The position numbers and the translations under genes were made by a program. The notes beneath the pieces were generated by a model. The model saw only the letters and a list, made by a program, of their open reading frames with translations, did not search any database and had not been told where the DNA came from. Shown here in pieces: positions 1-6,833 of a stretch of DNA of 8,826 nucleotides. Source of the DNA: Halanaerobiales bacterium (GTDB taxonomy: Bacteria; Bacillota; Halanaerobiia; Halanaerobiales; M55B127); assembly GCA_021736965.1 (NCBI GenBank), contig JAIPEV010000061.1, forward strand, positions 1 to 8,826, read 5' to 3'. Every line of letters starts with the position of its first letter. The stretch's first letter is position 1.

Positions 1-1524
1 TTTCCTGATAGGTTCTATAACGGAAATAAAGAAAATGATCCTGAGTATATAGAAACCTATAAAAATAATAAAGAACGGTATCAAAATATTGTACCTGATT
101 GGGATCAGGGCATTATAAGTTCTGATCATCACTGGATAGATAAAAAGGATTTTACTGACAATAATAACAGTATAAATCCAATGTCAGGTTGGCATATTCT
201 TTATGGTGGAGATTTACAGGGAATAGAAAAGAAATTTGGTTATTTAACCGATCTAGGAATTAATACTATATATTTAAATCCAATATTTGAAGCTACTTCT
301 AATCACAAATATAACTCTTCTGGCTATGAATATATTGAAGACAATTTTGCTTTTAAAGCAGATACTGAAAGATCAAATAAATACTTTGAAGAATTTATTA
401 AAAAAGCCCACAAAAATGGGATAAGGATAGTTTTAGATGGAGTTTTTAACCATACAGGATATGAACATTATGCATTTCAAGATGTGATTGAAAAGGGTGA
501 AAATTCTAAGTACTGGGACTGGTATTATATAAAAAGTTATCCGATTAATACCCTATATGAGCAAAGAACTGAAGGTATAGCTCCAAACTATGAATCTTGG
601 GCTGGCTTTGGTTCTCTACCAAAGCTTAATGTAAACAATCAAGAGGTTCAAAACTATATATTTGAAGTGACTAAAAGATGGATGGATCCTAATAAAGATG
701 GTAATTATGAAGACGGTATTGATGGTTGGAGGTTAGATGTACCAAATGAAGTAAAAGATAGAAATTTAGAGTTTTGGGTTAAGTGGAGATCCCATGTAAA
801 GAGTATAAACCCAGAGGCATATATTGTTGGTGAAATTTGGGGTGATGGAAGCGAATATTTAAAAGGCGATGAATTTGATGCAGTAATGAACTATAGGTTT
901 AGAGATGCTGTTTTAAATTTATTAAATGATAACTTAAGTAAAGAAAAGTTTGTAGCTGAGATAAATAAGATAAAGGCTGACTATCCAAAACCTGCCTTTT
1001 ACTCACTTTTAAATCTAATTGATAGTCATGATACTGAAAGATTTTTAAACTCATTAAATGGGGATGTAAAAAAGTTTAAAGTGGCAGTGTTTTTCCAATA
1101 TATATTCCCGGGGACACCCGTGATTTACTATGGTGATGAAATTGGTATGGAAGGTGATAAGGATCCAGATAACAGGAGAACAATGATTTGGGAAAGTCGA
1201 GGGTACTTAGATAAGCCTAATATTCAATTAAAGAATTTTTATAAAAAACTAATCAATATCAGGAAAAATAATAAAGTATTAACTAATGGAGATATAATTG
1301 TGAGCACTTATCAAGGAAATGATGATATTGTTATCATTAAAAGAAGTTATGAACAAGAAAAGATAGTTGGTATAGTTAATCTTAGTTTCAAAAAAATTGA
1401 ATTTGTATATAATATAGAAGACAAGATGGAAGTTACAGATCTGATTACAGGTGAAAAATATAGTACTAAAAACAACAGGTTAGAAGTAAAGTTAAGTGAA
1501 AATCAAATAATGTTAATTAAATAA
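1..1524 (+). CDS. GH13 neopullulanase / cyclomaltodextrinase-type alpha-glycosidase, 5' end missing
   Basis: The frame is open from base 1, so this is the 3' part of a longer gene (507 residues visible). The ATG at 181 is internal: the codons before it encode the GH13 motif FPDRFYNGN. The enzyme is expected to hydrolyse alpha-1,4 (and often alpha-1,6) links in maltodextrins, cyclodextrins or pullulan. All GH13 regions are visible: region I DGVFNH (436-453), region V LPKLN (616-630), region II GWRLD with the nucleophile Asp codon at 736, region III EIW with the acid/base Glu codon at 832, and region IV DSHD with the transition-state Asp codon at 1030. LPKLN is close to the MPKLN signature of the neopullulanase subfamily and unlike the QPDLN of oligo-1,6-glucosidases. 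A beta-rich C-terminal domain fills roughly the last 75 residues. An N-terminal CBM34-like domain, usual in this subfamily, would lie upstream and cannot be checked. No signal peptide can be judged, so the cellular location is open. Confidence 0.93.
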   Translation, partial: FPDRFYNGNKENDPEYIETYKNNKERYQNIVPDWDQGIISSDHHWIDKKDFTDNNNSINPMSGWHILYGGDLQGIEKKFGYLTDLGINTIYLNPIFEATSNHKYNSSGYEYIEDNFAFKADTERSNKYFEEFIKKAHKNGIRIVLDGVFNHTGYEHYAFQDVIEKGENSKYWDWYYIKSYPINTLYEQRTEGIAPNYESWAGFGSLPKLNVNNQEVQNYIFEVTKRWMDPNKDGNYEDGIDGWRLDVPNEVKDRNLEFWVKWRSHVKSINPEAYIVGEIWGDGSEYLKGDEFDAVMNYRFRDAVLNLLNDNLSKEKFVAEINKIKADYPKPAFYSLLNLIDSHDTERFLNSLNGDVKKFKVAVFFQYIFPGTPVIYYGDEIGMEGDKDPDNRRTMIWESRGYLDKPNIQLKNFYKKLINIRKNNKVLTNGDIIVSTYQGNDDIVIIKRSYEQEKIVGIVNLSFKKIEFVYNIEDKMEVTDLITGEKYSTKNNRLEVKLSENQIMLIK

Positions 1525-1612
1525 TGATTTTAATTATAACTTGACCTAATTATAAACTATTTGATTTTAGAAAAATTATCTTAAGTTGATATTACTAAAA
1601 GGATAATTAATA

Positions 1613-1780
1613 ATGGGTATAACAAATTTTGATAAAAAAGTTATATCCTTATTGGCGGTAATATTTATATTCAGTTGTTTTATGTATATTAAAGCAAGAG
1701 AAAAAATAAATGCCGGAAACGTCCGTGGATTTACTCCATTATCTTTAGAAAGAAAAATTAAAAAAAGGTTCAAAAAATAA
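1613..1780 (+). CDS. small single-span membrane protein, hypothetical (55 aa)
   Basis: I do not recognise this protein. The ATG at 1613 is preceded by AAAAGGA (1597-1603) with about 9 nt spacing, a plausible ribosome binding site. The 55-residue product starts MGITNFDKKVISLLAV. It has one hydrophobic stretch at about residues 10-26, flanked by lysines, then a very basic tail ending KIKKRFKK. That layout fits a single-pass membrane peptide with a positively charged tail on the cytoplasmic side. The serine-cysteine at residues 21-22 lies at the end of the hydrophobic part but does not make a convincing lipobox. It lies 88 nt after the amylase gene. TTGACC at 1541 could be a -35 box, but no good -10 follows. 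A 65-codon open frame on the opposite strand (1576-1773) overlaps it and lacks comparable features. The gene is probable, not certain. Confidence 0.5.
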   Translation: MGITNFDKKVISLLAVIFIFSCFMYIKAREKINAGNVRGFTPLSLERKIKKRFKK

Positions 1781-2017
1781 TAGAAATATTAAAAATCATG
1801 GTGCTTTTTAGATAAAAGATTTACTACTTTAGTATGTTTAGACTTATATATAAATAGATGATGAAGATAAGGTTGGATCTTAAAATAGTAATAACTTTAT
1901 CATCAAAAATAAATGAATAGCAAAATATAAATTATTAGTTAATTTATCACTAGATAAAAAGGCTGGTTATTATTAGAATTTTTAATTTGAACAGATATTT
2001 AGAAAGAGATACAATTA
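1781..2017. other. AT-rich intergenic stretch with one inverted repeat
   Basis: No gene is supported here. The only open frames are short (for example 20 codons from 1858) and lack a ribosome binding site. A weak hairpin of A and T runs around CATGGTG lies at 1791-1809 just after the small ORF, and could be a poor terminator. A longer dyad occupies 1857-1904 and is listed separately. The rest is nearly pure A/T with stops in all frames. Confidence 0.5.
1857..1904. repeat. imperfect inverted repeat, 10-bp arms
   Basis: GATGATGAAG (1857-1866) pairs with CTTTATCATC (1895-1904) over 10 positions, with one G-T wobble. A second, overlapping stem is possible inside it: AAGAT (1864-1868) with ATCTT (1877-1881). 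No T-run follows, so it is not a standard terminator. It may be an RNA hairpin, a protein site or chance in AT-rich DNA. Confidence 0.35.
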
Positions 2018-2047
2018 TTGGACAAACCATGATTTAATTGTTATAAT
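2018..2047 (+). promoter_or_regulatory. sigma-70/SigA-type promoter for the tRNA-Asn gene
   Basis: A -35 box TTGGAC (2018-2023) and a perfect -10 box TATAAT (2042-2047) are separated by 18 bp. Transcription would start near 2054, giving a leader of about 20 nt before the tRNA at 2075. This is the best housekeeping promoter in the window. It may also serve the isomerase gene downstream, since no separate promoter is visible at 2151-2224. Confidence 0.7.
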
Positions 2048-2074
2048 AAAAAAATGTAAGTTACAATAGAAAAT

Positions 2075-2150
2075 TCCCTGATAGCTCAGTTGGTAGAGCA
2101 GATGGCTGTTAACCATCGAGTCGCAGGTTCGAGTCCTGCTCAGGGAGCCA
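2075..2150 (+). tRNA. tRNA-Asn (anticodon GTT)
   Basis: A complete 76-nt cloverleaf can be folded by eye. The acceptor stem is TCCCTGA (2075-2081) with TCAGGGA (2140-2146). The D arm is GCTC/GAGC, the anticodon arm GATGG/CCATC with loop CTGTTAA, and the T arm GCAGG/CCTGC with loop TTCGAGT. The anticodon GTT is at 2108-2110 and reads asparagine codons AAC and AAU. The discriminator is G (2147) and the CCA end is encoded (2148-2150). Seven T residues follow at once (2151-2157) and may help end or process the transcript. There is no sign of an integrated element: no repeat of the tRNA 3' end was seen in the window. Confidence 0.98.
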
Positions 2151-2224
2151 TTTTTTTGAGCAGAAACAATAACAAATATCGATCACAATTAATAACTTAT
2201 AATAAGGAGAGTGGATTTAAAATT

Positions 2225-3301
2225 ATGCAATTAAAAAGAATTTTATCAATAGTTATGGTTTTAACTTTACTAGTGGCTTTTCCAGTAATAGCCCAAGATG
2301 AGGAAGTTACTACTGATCAAGTCACAACAGATGCAAGTATCGAGGGAGAAGAAGTTTTAGAAGAGGAACAACAACCTGAAATTGCTGCAGTAGTTAATGG
2401 TGAACAAATCACAAGACAGACCATTGAACAGTTTTCTAATATACAGAACTTAATTATGAGTCTTTATCAGCAATATCAAGAATTTACAATGGTTTTACTT
2501 AGAACTGAAGCTGGAAATAATGTTATAGATGAGTATCAAAAACTAAAGTTAGATCAACTTATAAATCAAATATTACTTGCCCAAGAAGCCGTTAAAAAAG
2601 GCATTACACTAAGCGATGAAGAAATAGATCAAGTTATTAATAACCAGATTTCTAGTATGAAAGAACAATATGATATTGATGATGCTCAGTTTGAACAGAC
2701 TATAAAAGATCAGGGTTTTGAATCTGTTGAAGCATACAAAGCAGAATTTTATAATAACTATAAAGATAGTTTGGTTTTTACAATACCTTTGGCAAATAAA
2801 ATGAGTAATCAAATAATACAAGAAATAGAGATAACTGATCAAGAAATCGAACAGTACTATAAAGAAAACAAAGCAAACTATGAGCTCCCAGAACAGGTAA
2901 AAACCAGCCATATTTTATTAGAAGATAGAGAAACTGCTGAAGAAGTTATGGAAAAATTAAAAAATGGTGGAGACTTTACAGAATTAGCAAAAGAGTATTC
3001 CACAGCATCTTCAGCTGAAAAGGGCGGAGATATTGGATATATTAGTAAAGATCAAAATTTAGCAAAAGAATTTAAAGATGCTGTTTTTGCTCTTGAAGCA
3101 GGTAAAACTAGTCCAATTGTAGAAACCAAGTATGGTTTTCATATCATAAAAGTATTCGATAAAAAGGAAGCTGGAATAAGAGCTCTTAAAGAAGTAAGAA
3201 ACCAGATTGAAGACCAACTCAAATATGAAAAAGGTCAAAGTGAAGTAGATAAGTTTGTAAAAAAACTTAGAGAAGAAGCTGAAATAGAAAAGAAATTATA
3301 A
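2225..3301 (+). CDS. exported parvulin-type peptidyl-prolyl cis-trans isomerase (SurA/PrsA-like chaperone)
   Basis: This 358-residue protein assists folding of secreted or envelope proteins and isomerises X-Pro bonds. Residues 1-23 form a signal peptide: MQLKR, then a hydrophobic core ending VIA before QDEE. There is no cysteine at the cleavage site, so it is not the lipoprotein form typical of PrsA in single-membrane Firmicutes. An acidic linker (about 24-52) is followed by a helical SurA-N-like chaperone domain (about 54-215). The PpiC/parvulin domain (about 224-312) runs from VKTSHILL to YGFHIIKV, followed by a basic/acidic C-terminal helix. The frame stays open back to 2090 through the tRNA, but ATG 2225 is the real start because the signal peptide begins there. 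AAGGAGAG (2204-2211) lies 13 nt upstream, a rather long spacing. The gene stands alone between the tRNA and a terminator. Confidence 0.92.
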   Translation: MQLKRILSIVMVLTLLVAFPVIAQDEEVTTDQVTTDASIEGEEVLEEEQQPEIAAVVNGEQITRQTIEQFSNIQNLIMSLYQQYQEFTMVLLRTEAGNNVIDEYQKLKLDQLINQILLAQEAVKKGITLSDEEIDQVINNQISSMKEQYDIDDAQFEQTIKDQGFESVEAYKAEFYNNYKDSLVFTIPLANKMSNQIIQEIEITDQEIEQYYKENKANYELPEQVKTSHILLEDRETAEEVMEKLKNGGDFTELAKEYSTASSAEKGGDIGYISKDQNLAKEFKDAVFALEAGKTSPIVETKYGFHIIKVFDKKEAGIRALKEVRNQIEDQLKYEKGQSEVDKFVKKLREEAEIEKKL

Positions 3302-3330
3302 AACTAAAACAAACTAAATATTAACAATTA

Positions 3331-3361
3331 AAGGGGAGTGTGTAGTGCACTTCCTTTTTTT
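3331..3361 (+). terminator. intrinsic terminator after the isomerase gene
   Basis: AAGGGGAGTG (3331-3340) pairs with CACTTCCTT (3349-3357). One G is bulged, one pair is G-T, and the loop is short (TGTAGTG). A T-rich tract, TTTTTT then T, follows directly. It lies 29 nt after the stop codon and separates the isomerase from the catabolic cluster. Confidence 0.8.
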
Positions 3362-3434
3362 ATTTTGTATACATATATATTATCTCTTTAATGTCTTAAA
3401 GGGAATAGTATTTTAATAGAGAATAAAAAAGAGT

Positions 3435-3442
3435 AAGGAGGG
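3435..3442 (+). promoter_or_regulatory. ribosome binding site deciding a TTG start
   Basis: AAGGAGGG lies 8 nt before TTG 3451. The first in-frame ATG (3475) is 32 nt away from it and has no site of its own, so TTG is the better start for the activator gene. Confidence 0.75.
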
Positions 3443-3450
3443 ATATAAGA

Positions 3451-4857
3451 TTGAAGAATAGAGATATTATTTTAATGAAAAATTTAGATAAGATATTAGA
3501 TAATATTAATGAAGGGATTCATGTTGTCAATGAACTAGGAAAGACTATAATATATAATAAAAAGATGTCTGAGCTAGAAGGAATGGATAAAAATATTGTA
3601 CTAGGTAAAAAGATAGATCAGGTATTCCCTTCTTTAAACGAAAGCACTAGTACATTATTACTTACTTTAAAAAATAAAAAAGAGATAAAAAATAACCAAC
3701 AGGAATATTTAAATAAATTTGGACAAAAAATTGTTACTATAAATAGTACGATACCTATAATATTGGGAAACGGGACTGTCTGGGCTCTTGAAATTGCCAG
3801 AGATATTACTGAAACAAAAAAACTGTATAATAAGATAGTTACCTTGCAGGAAAAACTTTATACAGATGATAATATGGATGAAGAGAATAAATACTTTACT
3901 TTTGATGATATTAAAGGTAAAAGCAAAAAACTAAAACAGGTAATAAACTATGCAAGACAGGCTGCTAGAACCGACTCTTCAATATTAATTACGGGAGAAA
4001 CCGGTACAGGAAAAGAGTTACTTGCTCAAAGCATACATAGTGGAAGTAGAAGAAAAAACAAACCGTTTATTGCACAAAACTGTGCTGCTCTACCAGAAAA
4101 TTTATTAGAAGGAATTCTCTTTGGTACTAGGAGAGGTGGTTTTACTGGTGCAATAGATAGAAAAGGTTTATTTGAACAGGCTAATGGAGGAACATTACTT
4201 TTAGATGAGATTAATTCGATGTCAAAATCTTTACAAGCTAAGCTTTTAAGAGTTCTACAGGAAGGTTTAGTTAGACCCCTAGGAGGCAAAGAAGATATTA
4301 AAGTAGATGTAAGAATAATAGCTACTAGTAACAAATCACCACTAGACTCTATAAGAGAAGGTAACTTAAGGGAGGATCTTTATTATAGGTTAGCAGTTGT
4401 ATTACTGCGTCTTCCCATACTATCTGAGAGAAGTAAAGACATACTTCTTTTATCAGACTATTTTATCAAAAAGATAAACTATAAGTTCGATAAGGATGTT
4501 ACAGGTTTAGATGATCAAGTTAAAGAGTTATTTATAAAATATGACTGGCCTGGTAATGTTAGACAGCTGGAACATGTAATAGAAGGAGCAATAAATATTA
4601 TCAATGAAAAAAAGGTAATAAAAAGAGAGCATGTTGAACCATTTTTAATAGATATCAACTTTGATAAAAAAAATGATAAAAAAGAGATAAAAGAAACCTT
4701 GCCTGAAAAAATTGAAAAGGTTGAAAAAGAATATATAATAAAAGCCTTAAAGAAGAACAATAAAAACATTACGACTACTGCAAAATATCTTGGCATAAAA
4801 AGGCAAAGTCTTCAATATAGAATCAATAAATATAGTATTGATATAAATCAAATATAA
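3451..4857 (+). CDS. sigma-54-dependent transcriptional activator, PAS-AAA+-Fis (RocR type)
   Basis: The protein (468 aa) is a bacterial enhancer-binding protein that uses ATP to open promoters held by sigma-54 RNA polymerase. An N-terminal PAS sensor (about residues 8-122) probably detects a metabolite or signal. The AAA+ domain (about 152-380) has Walker A GETGTGKE (182-189), Walker B GGTLLLDE (246-253), the arginine-finger region REDLYYRL (307-314) and sensor II WPGNVRQLE (366-374). The loop that contacts sigma-54 reads GGFTGA (229-234) instead of the usual GAFTGA. The C-terminus is a Fis-type helix-turn-helix (about 438-461, ITTTAKYLG...QSLQYRINKY). No response-regulator receiver domain is present. 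The domain order and the LFGT and DEINSM wording recall RocR/BkdR-type activators of amino-acid catabolism. It sits directly upstream of two sigma-54 promoters (4935 and 6788), its likely targets. Arginine or ornithine as the inducer is inferred from the neighbours only. Confidence 0.93.
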   Translation: MKNRDIILMKNLDKILDNINEGIHVVNELGKTIIYNKKMSELEGMDKNIVLGKKIDQVFPSLNESTSTLLLTLKNKKEIKNNQQEYLNKFGQKIVTINSTIPIILGNGTVWALEIARDITETKKLYNKIVTLQEKLYTDDNMDEENKYFTFDDIKGKSKKLKQVINYARQAARTDSSILITGETGTGKELLAQSIHSGSRRKNKPFIAQNCAALPENLLEGILFGTRRGGFTGAIDRKGLFEQANGGTLLLDEINSMSKSLQAKLLRVLQEGLVRPLGGKEDIKVDVRIIATSNKSPLDSIREGNLREDLYYRLAVVLLRLPILSERSKDILLLSDYFIKKINYKFDKDVTGLDDQVKELFIKYDWPGNVRQLEHVIEGAINIINEKKVIKREHVEPFLIDINFDKKNDKKEIKETLPEKIEKVEKEYIIKALKKNNKNITTTAKYLGIKRQSLQYRINKYSIDINQI

Positions 4858-4876
4858 TTTATATTAAATTCATTAA

Positions 4877-4914
4877 CCCCTAGATAACTGTAATCGTATA
4901 CAGATAGTTAGGGG
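4877..4914. terminator. extended 38-bp imperfect dyad: terminator and/or activator site
   Basis: CCCCTA (4877-4882) pairs with TAGGGG (4909-4914), and CTGTA (4888-4892) pairs with TACAG (4899-4903). A 5x5 nt, partly pairable internal section lies between them, and everything is symmetric about 4895.5. It begins 19 nt after the activator gene, which suits a terminator, but the tract after it (TATTTCTTAC) is a poor T-run. Its centre lies about 41 bp upstream of the -24 GG at 4937, so it could instead be, or also be, a binding site for the activator. Confidence 0.5.
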
Positions 4915-4934
4915 TATTTCTTACGAGAGTATTT

Positions 4935-4951
4935 TTGGCATGATTAATGCA
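4935..4951 (+). promoter_or_regulatory. sigma-54 (-24/-12) promoter for the rocB-like gene
   Basis: TTGGCATGATTAATGCA matches the consensus TTGGCACG-N4-TTGCA with two changes. The invariant GG (4937-4938) and GC (4949-4950) have exactly the required spacing. Transcription would start near 4961, about 40 nt before the ATG at 5001. The gene just upstream encodes a sigma-54 activator, which makes the call much stronger. Confidence 0.8.
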
Positions 4952-5000
4952 ATAGTTATATATGTGAAGAAATAAATATTTAAAGTAGGAGAGATGCAAG

Positions 5001-6674
5001 ATGAGAAATAAGGTAGATATTAAAAAAAGATCTAAAAAAATATATCAGCTAACTAAAGAACTTGTTGAAATTGAAAGTATTAGCAATACAAAGCAAGTAA
5101 AAAAAATTGGTGATTATATTTATGATAAAATAAGCTATTGGCCATATTATCAAAAACATCCAGATCACTTATTAAAGATACCATTGAAAGGAGATAGCCT
5201 TAAGAGATTTAATTTAGTCTGTTTAATTAAGGGTAAAAAAGGAAATAATAAAAATACAGTTGTATATTTAAGCCATTTAGATACAGTTGATATAAATGAT
5301 TATGGTGAGTTAAAAGAATTTGCAACAAGTCCAGATCTTTTAATTAATAAACTTAAAAATATAAATTTAGGTAATACAATTAATCAGGAGCTAAAATCTG
5401 GGGAATGGATGATCGGCAGGGGAACTGCTGATATGAAGACAGGCTTGGCTTTAGAGTTAGAACTTTTAAAAGAATTTTCAGAAGATCTACAAAATTTAGA
5501 GGGGAATATCTTAGTTTTAGTTACAGTAAATGAAGAAGCTGATTCATTAGGTGCATTAAATATTGCAAGACCTTTAAATAAATTAGCCCAAAAAGAAGAT
5601 TTATCCTATATCGGAGGGATAAATACAGACTATACAACCAGAGAAAAGTTCGATAAAAGTTCTAATAGATATCTTTACCTAGGATCTATTGGTAAATTAA
5701 TGCCTGCCGTTTATCTTTCAGGAATAGGTTCACATATTGGAGATGTTTTTGAAGGTATAGATGTTAATCTAATCTTGTCAGAGTTGACTACAAGGATTAA
5801 TTATAATTTAGAATTAGCAGATAAATACAAAAATCATATTTCAAATCCTCCAATTTCTTTAAAACAGAGTGATCTAAAGTCAGAATATAATGGTCAGTTG
5901 GCTTATCAAGGCTTTGCCTACTATAACTTTATGAACTATAATAGAGATGCTACAGAGGTTATCAATATTTTTAAAGAAGAAGTAAAAGATAGTATTAGAA
6001 CATCTCTTGATTGGATAGAAGGAAACTTTAGAGGTTATAGTAGCTACCATAAAGATAAAAAGAAGCTAAGTTTAGAATTTGAATGTTATACCTATCAACA
6101 ACTAATTGAACTTTTAGAAGAAAGTTATAAAAAAGAAGTAATTAATCAAAAAATCGAACAAGTAATTATTAAAGAAAGAAAAAAAGGTGTAAATGACTAT
6201 AGGATTATATCATTACAAATAGTAAAAAAATTATGGGAATTAACAAATATAAAAAAAGCAGCTGCAATCATTTTCTTTGTACCTCCTTATTATCCTGCTC
6301 AAAACCCTCAGTATAATGATGAGAAGACACTAAGATTTAATAATCTGATTAAAACAATAGTTAAAAGTAAAAAAAATACTGAATATAATATTAAAATCAA
6401 AGATTTTTTTCCTTATCTATCAGATGCAAGTTTTACAGCTTTTCAGGGTGATATAAATGAGCAGAAGACATTAAAGTCAAATATGCCCTTTTGGAGTAAG
6501 GGCTGGGAGATTGATTTTGAAGCTGTTAATAAGTTAAACCTTCCAATTATAAATATGGGCACATATGGAAAAGATGCCCATAAATATCTAGAAAGAGTCC
6601 ACATCCCATATTCAATGGAAGTATTACCTGAACTAATAAAGGAAGTAACAGTAGAATTACTGCAAAAATATTAA
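5001..6674 (+). CDS. rocB: RocB-like M20 family metallopeptidase
   Basis: The 557-residue protein has the size and layout of RocB, an M20-family protein linked to arginine/ornithine use in Bacillus whose exact reaction is not settled. M20 metal and catalytic residues are present: H92 and D94 in LSHLDT, D144 in GRGTADMKTG, the glutamate pair E178-E179 in VNEEADS, D210 in NTDYT and H527 in GKDAHK. H245 in GSHIGD fits the conserved dimer-domain histidine. It is therefore probably an active two-metal hydrolase, perhaps splitting an amide or peptide that yields arginine or ornithine. No signal peptide or membrane segment is seen, so it should be cytoplasmic. ATG 5001 follows AGGAGAG (4987-4993) at 7 nt. 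The gene has its own sigma-54 promoter and no strong terminator after it. The family call is firm; the substrate is inference. Confidence 0.88.
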   Translation: MRNKVDIKKRSKKIYQLTKELVEIESISNTKQVKKIGDYIYDKISYWPYYQKHPDHLLKIPLKGDSLKRFNLVCLIKGKKGNNKNTVVYLSHLDTVDINDYGELKEFATSPDLLINKLKNINLGNTINQELKSGEWMIGRGTADMKTGLALELELLKEFSEDLQNLEGNILVLVTVNEEADSLGALNIARPLNKLAQKEDLSYIGGINTDYTTREKFDKSSNRYLYLGSIGKLMPAVYLSGIGSHIGDVFEGIDVNLILSELTTRINYNLELADKYKNHISNPPISLKQSDLKSEYNGQLAYQGFAYYNFMNYNRDATEVINIFKEEVKDSIRTSLDWIEGNFRGYSSYHKDKKKLSLEFECYTYQQLIELLEESYKKEVINQKIEQVIIKERKKGVNDYRIISLQIVKKLWELTNIKKAAAIIFFVPPYYPAQNPQYNDEKTLRFNNLIKTIVKSKKNTEYNIKIKDFFPYLSDASFTAFQGDINEQKTLKSNMPFWSKGWEIDFEAVNKLNLPIINMGTYGKDAHKYLERVHIPYSMEVLPELIKEVTVELLQKY

Positions 6675-6690
6675 TAAATTAGTAAAAAAT

Positions 6691-6701
6691 TTTGCGGCAA
6701 A
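6691..6701. promoter_or_regulatory. short palindrome, candidate upstream activator site
   Basis: TTTGC-G-GCAAA is a perfect dyad with 5-bp arms. It lies roughly 90-95 bp upstream of the -24 GG of the ald promoter, a usual distance for enhancer-binding protein sites. No matching copy was found near the 4935 promoter, so this is only a candidate. Confidence 0.25.
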
Positions 6702-6787
6702 CTGATTCTTACTGTAAAATAGTATATGATCCATATTTTATTTATTGTTATCTCTGGTTTTTAATCACACTTATGTTTATTATAAAT

Positions 6788-6804
6788 TGGGCATAAATAT
6801 TGCA
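6788..6804 (+). promoter_or_regulatory. sigma-54 (-24/-12) promoter for ald-ord
   Basis: TGGGCATAAATATTGCA contains the GG (6790-6791) and GC (6802-6803) pair with correct spacing and a full TTGCA at -12. Transcription would start near 6814-6816. It resembles the promoter at 4935 (both have GGCAT at -24), which suggests shared control by the activator encoded at 3451-4857. Confidence 0.82.
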
Positions 6805-6833
6805 TATACTCATATATGCATATATATTATATA

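Noticed and set aside
1576..1773. 65-codon open frame on the - strand
   Set aside because: It overlaps the + strand small ORF, which has the better start site. Its stop-free state follows from AT-rich composition.
1858..1920. 20-codon frame starting ATG ATG
   Set aside because: It is too short, has no ribosome binding site and overlaps the inverted repeat.
2075..2150. tRNA-Asn as an integration site for a mobile element
   Set aside because: No integrase gene and no second copy of the tRNA 3' end were seen in the window.
2198..2203. TATAAT just before the isomerase ribosome binding site
   Set aside because: It has no -35 partner, and a start from it would fall inside the ribosome binding site.
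2090..2224. N-terminal extension of the isomerase through the tRNA
   Set aside because: The bases belong to a complete tRNA-Asn, and the signal peptide begins at 2225.
2609..2911. 100-codon - strand frame with a hydrophobic product
   Set aside because: It lies wholly inside the isomerase gene. The Phe/Ile-rich translation is the usual antisense shadow of a Lys/Glu-rich protein.
3365..3393. Possible housekeeping promoter (TTGTAT then TTAATG, 17 bp apart) before the activator gene
   Set aside because: The -10 box is poor and the area is AT-rich, so such matches are expected by chance.
4026..4796. Two - strand frames (4026-4334 and 4515-4796)
   Set aside because: Both are antisense to the well-supported AAA+ and Fis domains of the activator.
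4791..4809. Sigma-54-like string inside the activator's helix-turn-helix coding region
   Set aside because: The spacing between GG and GC is one base short.
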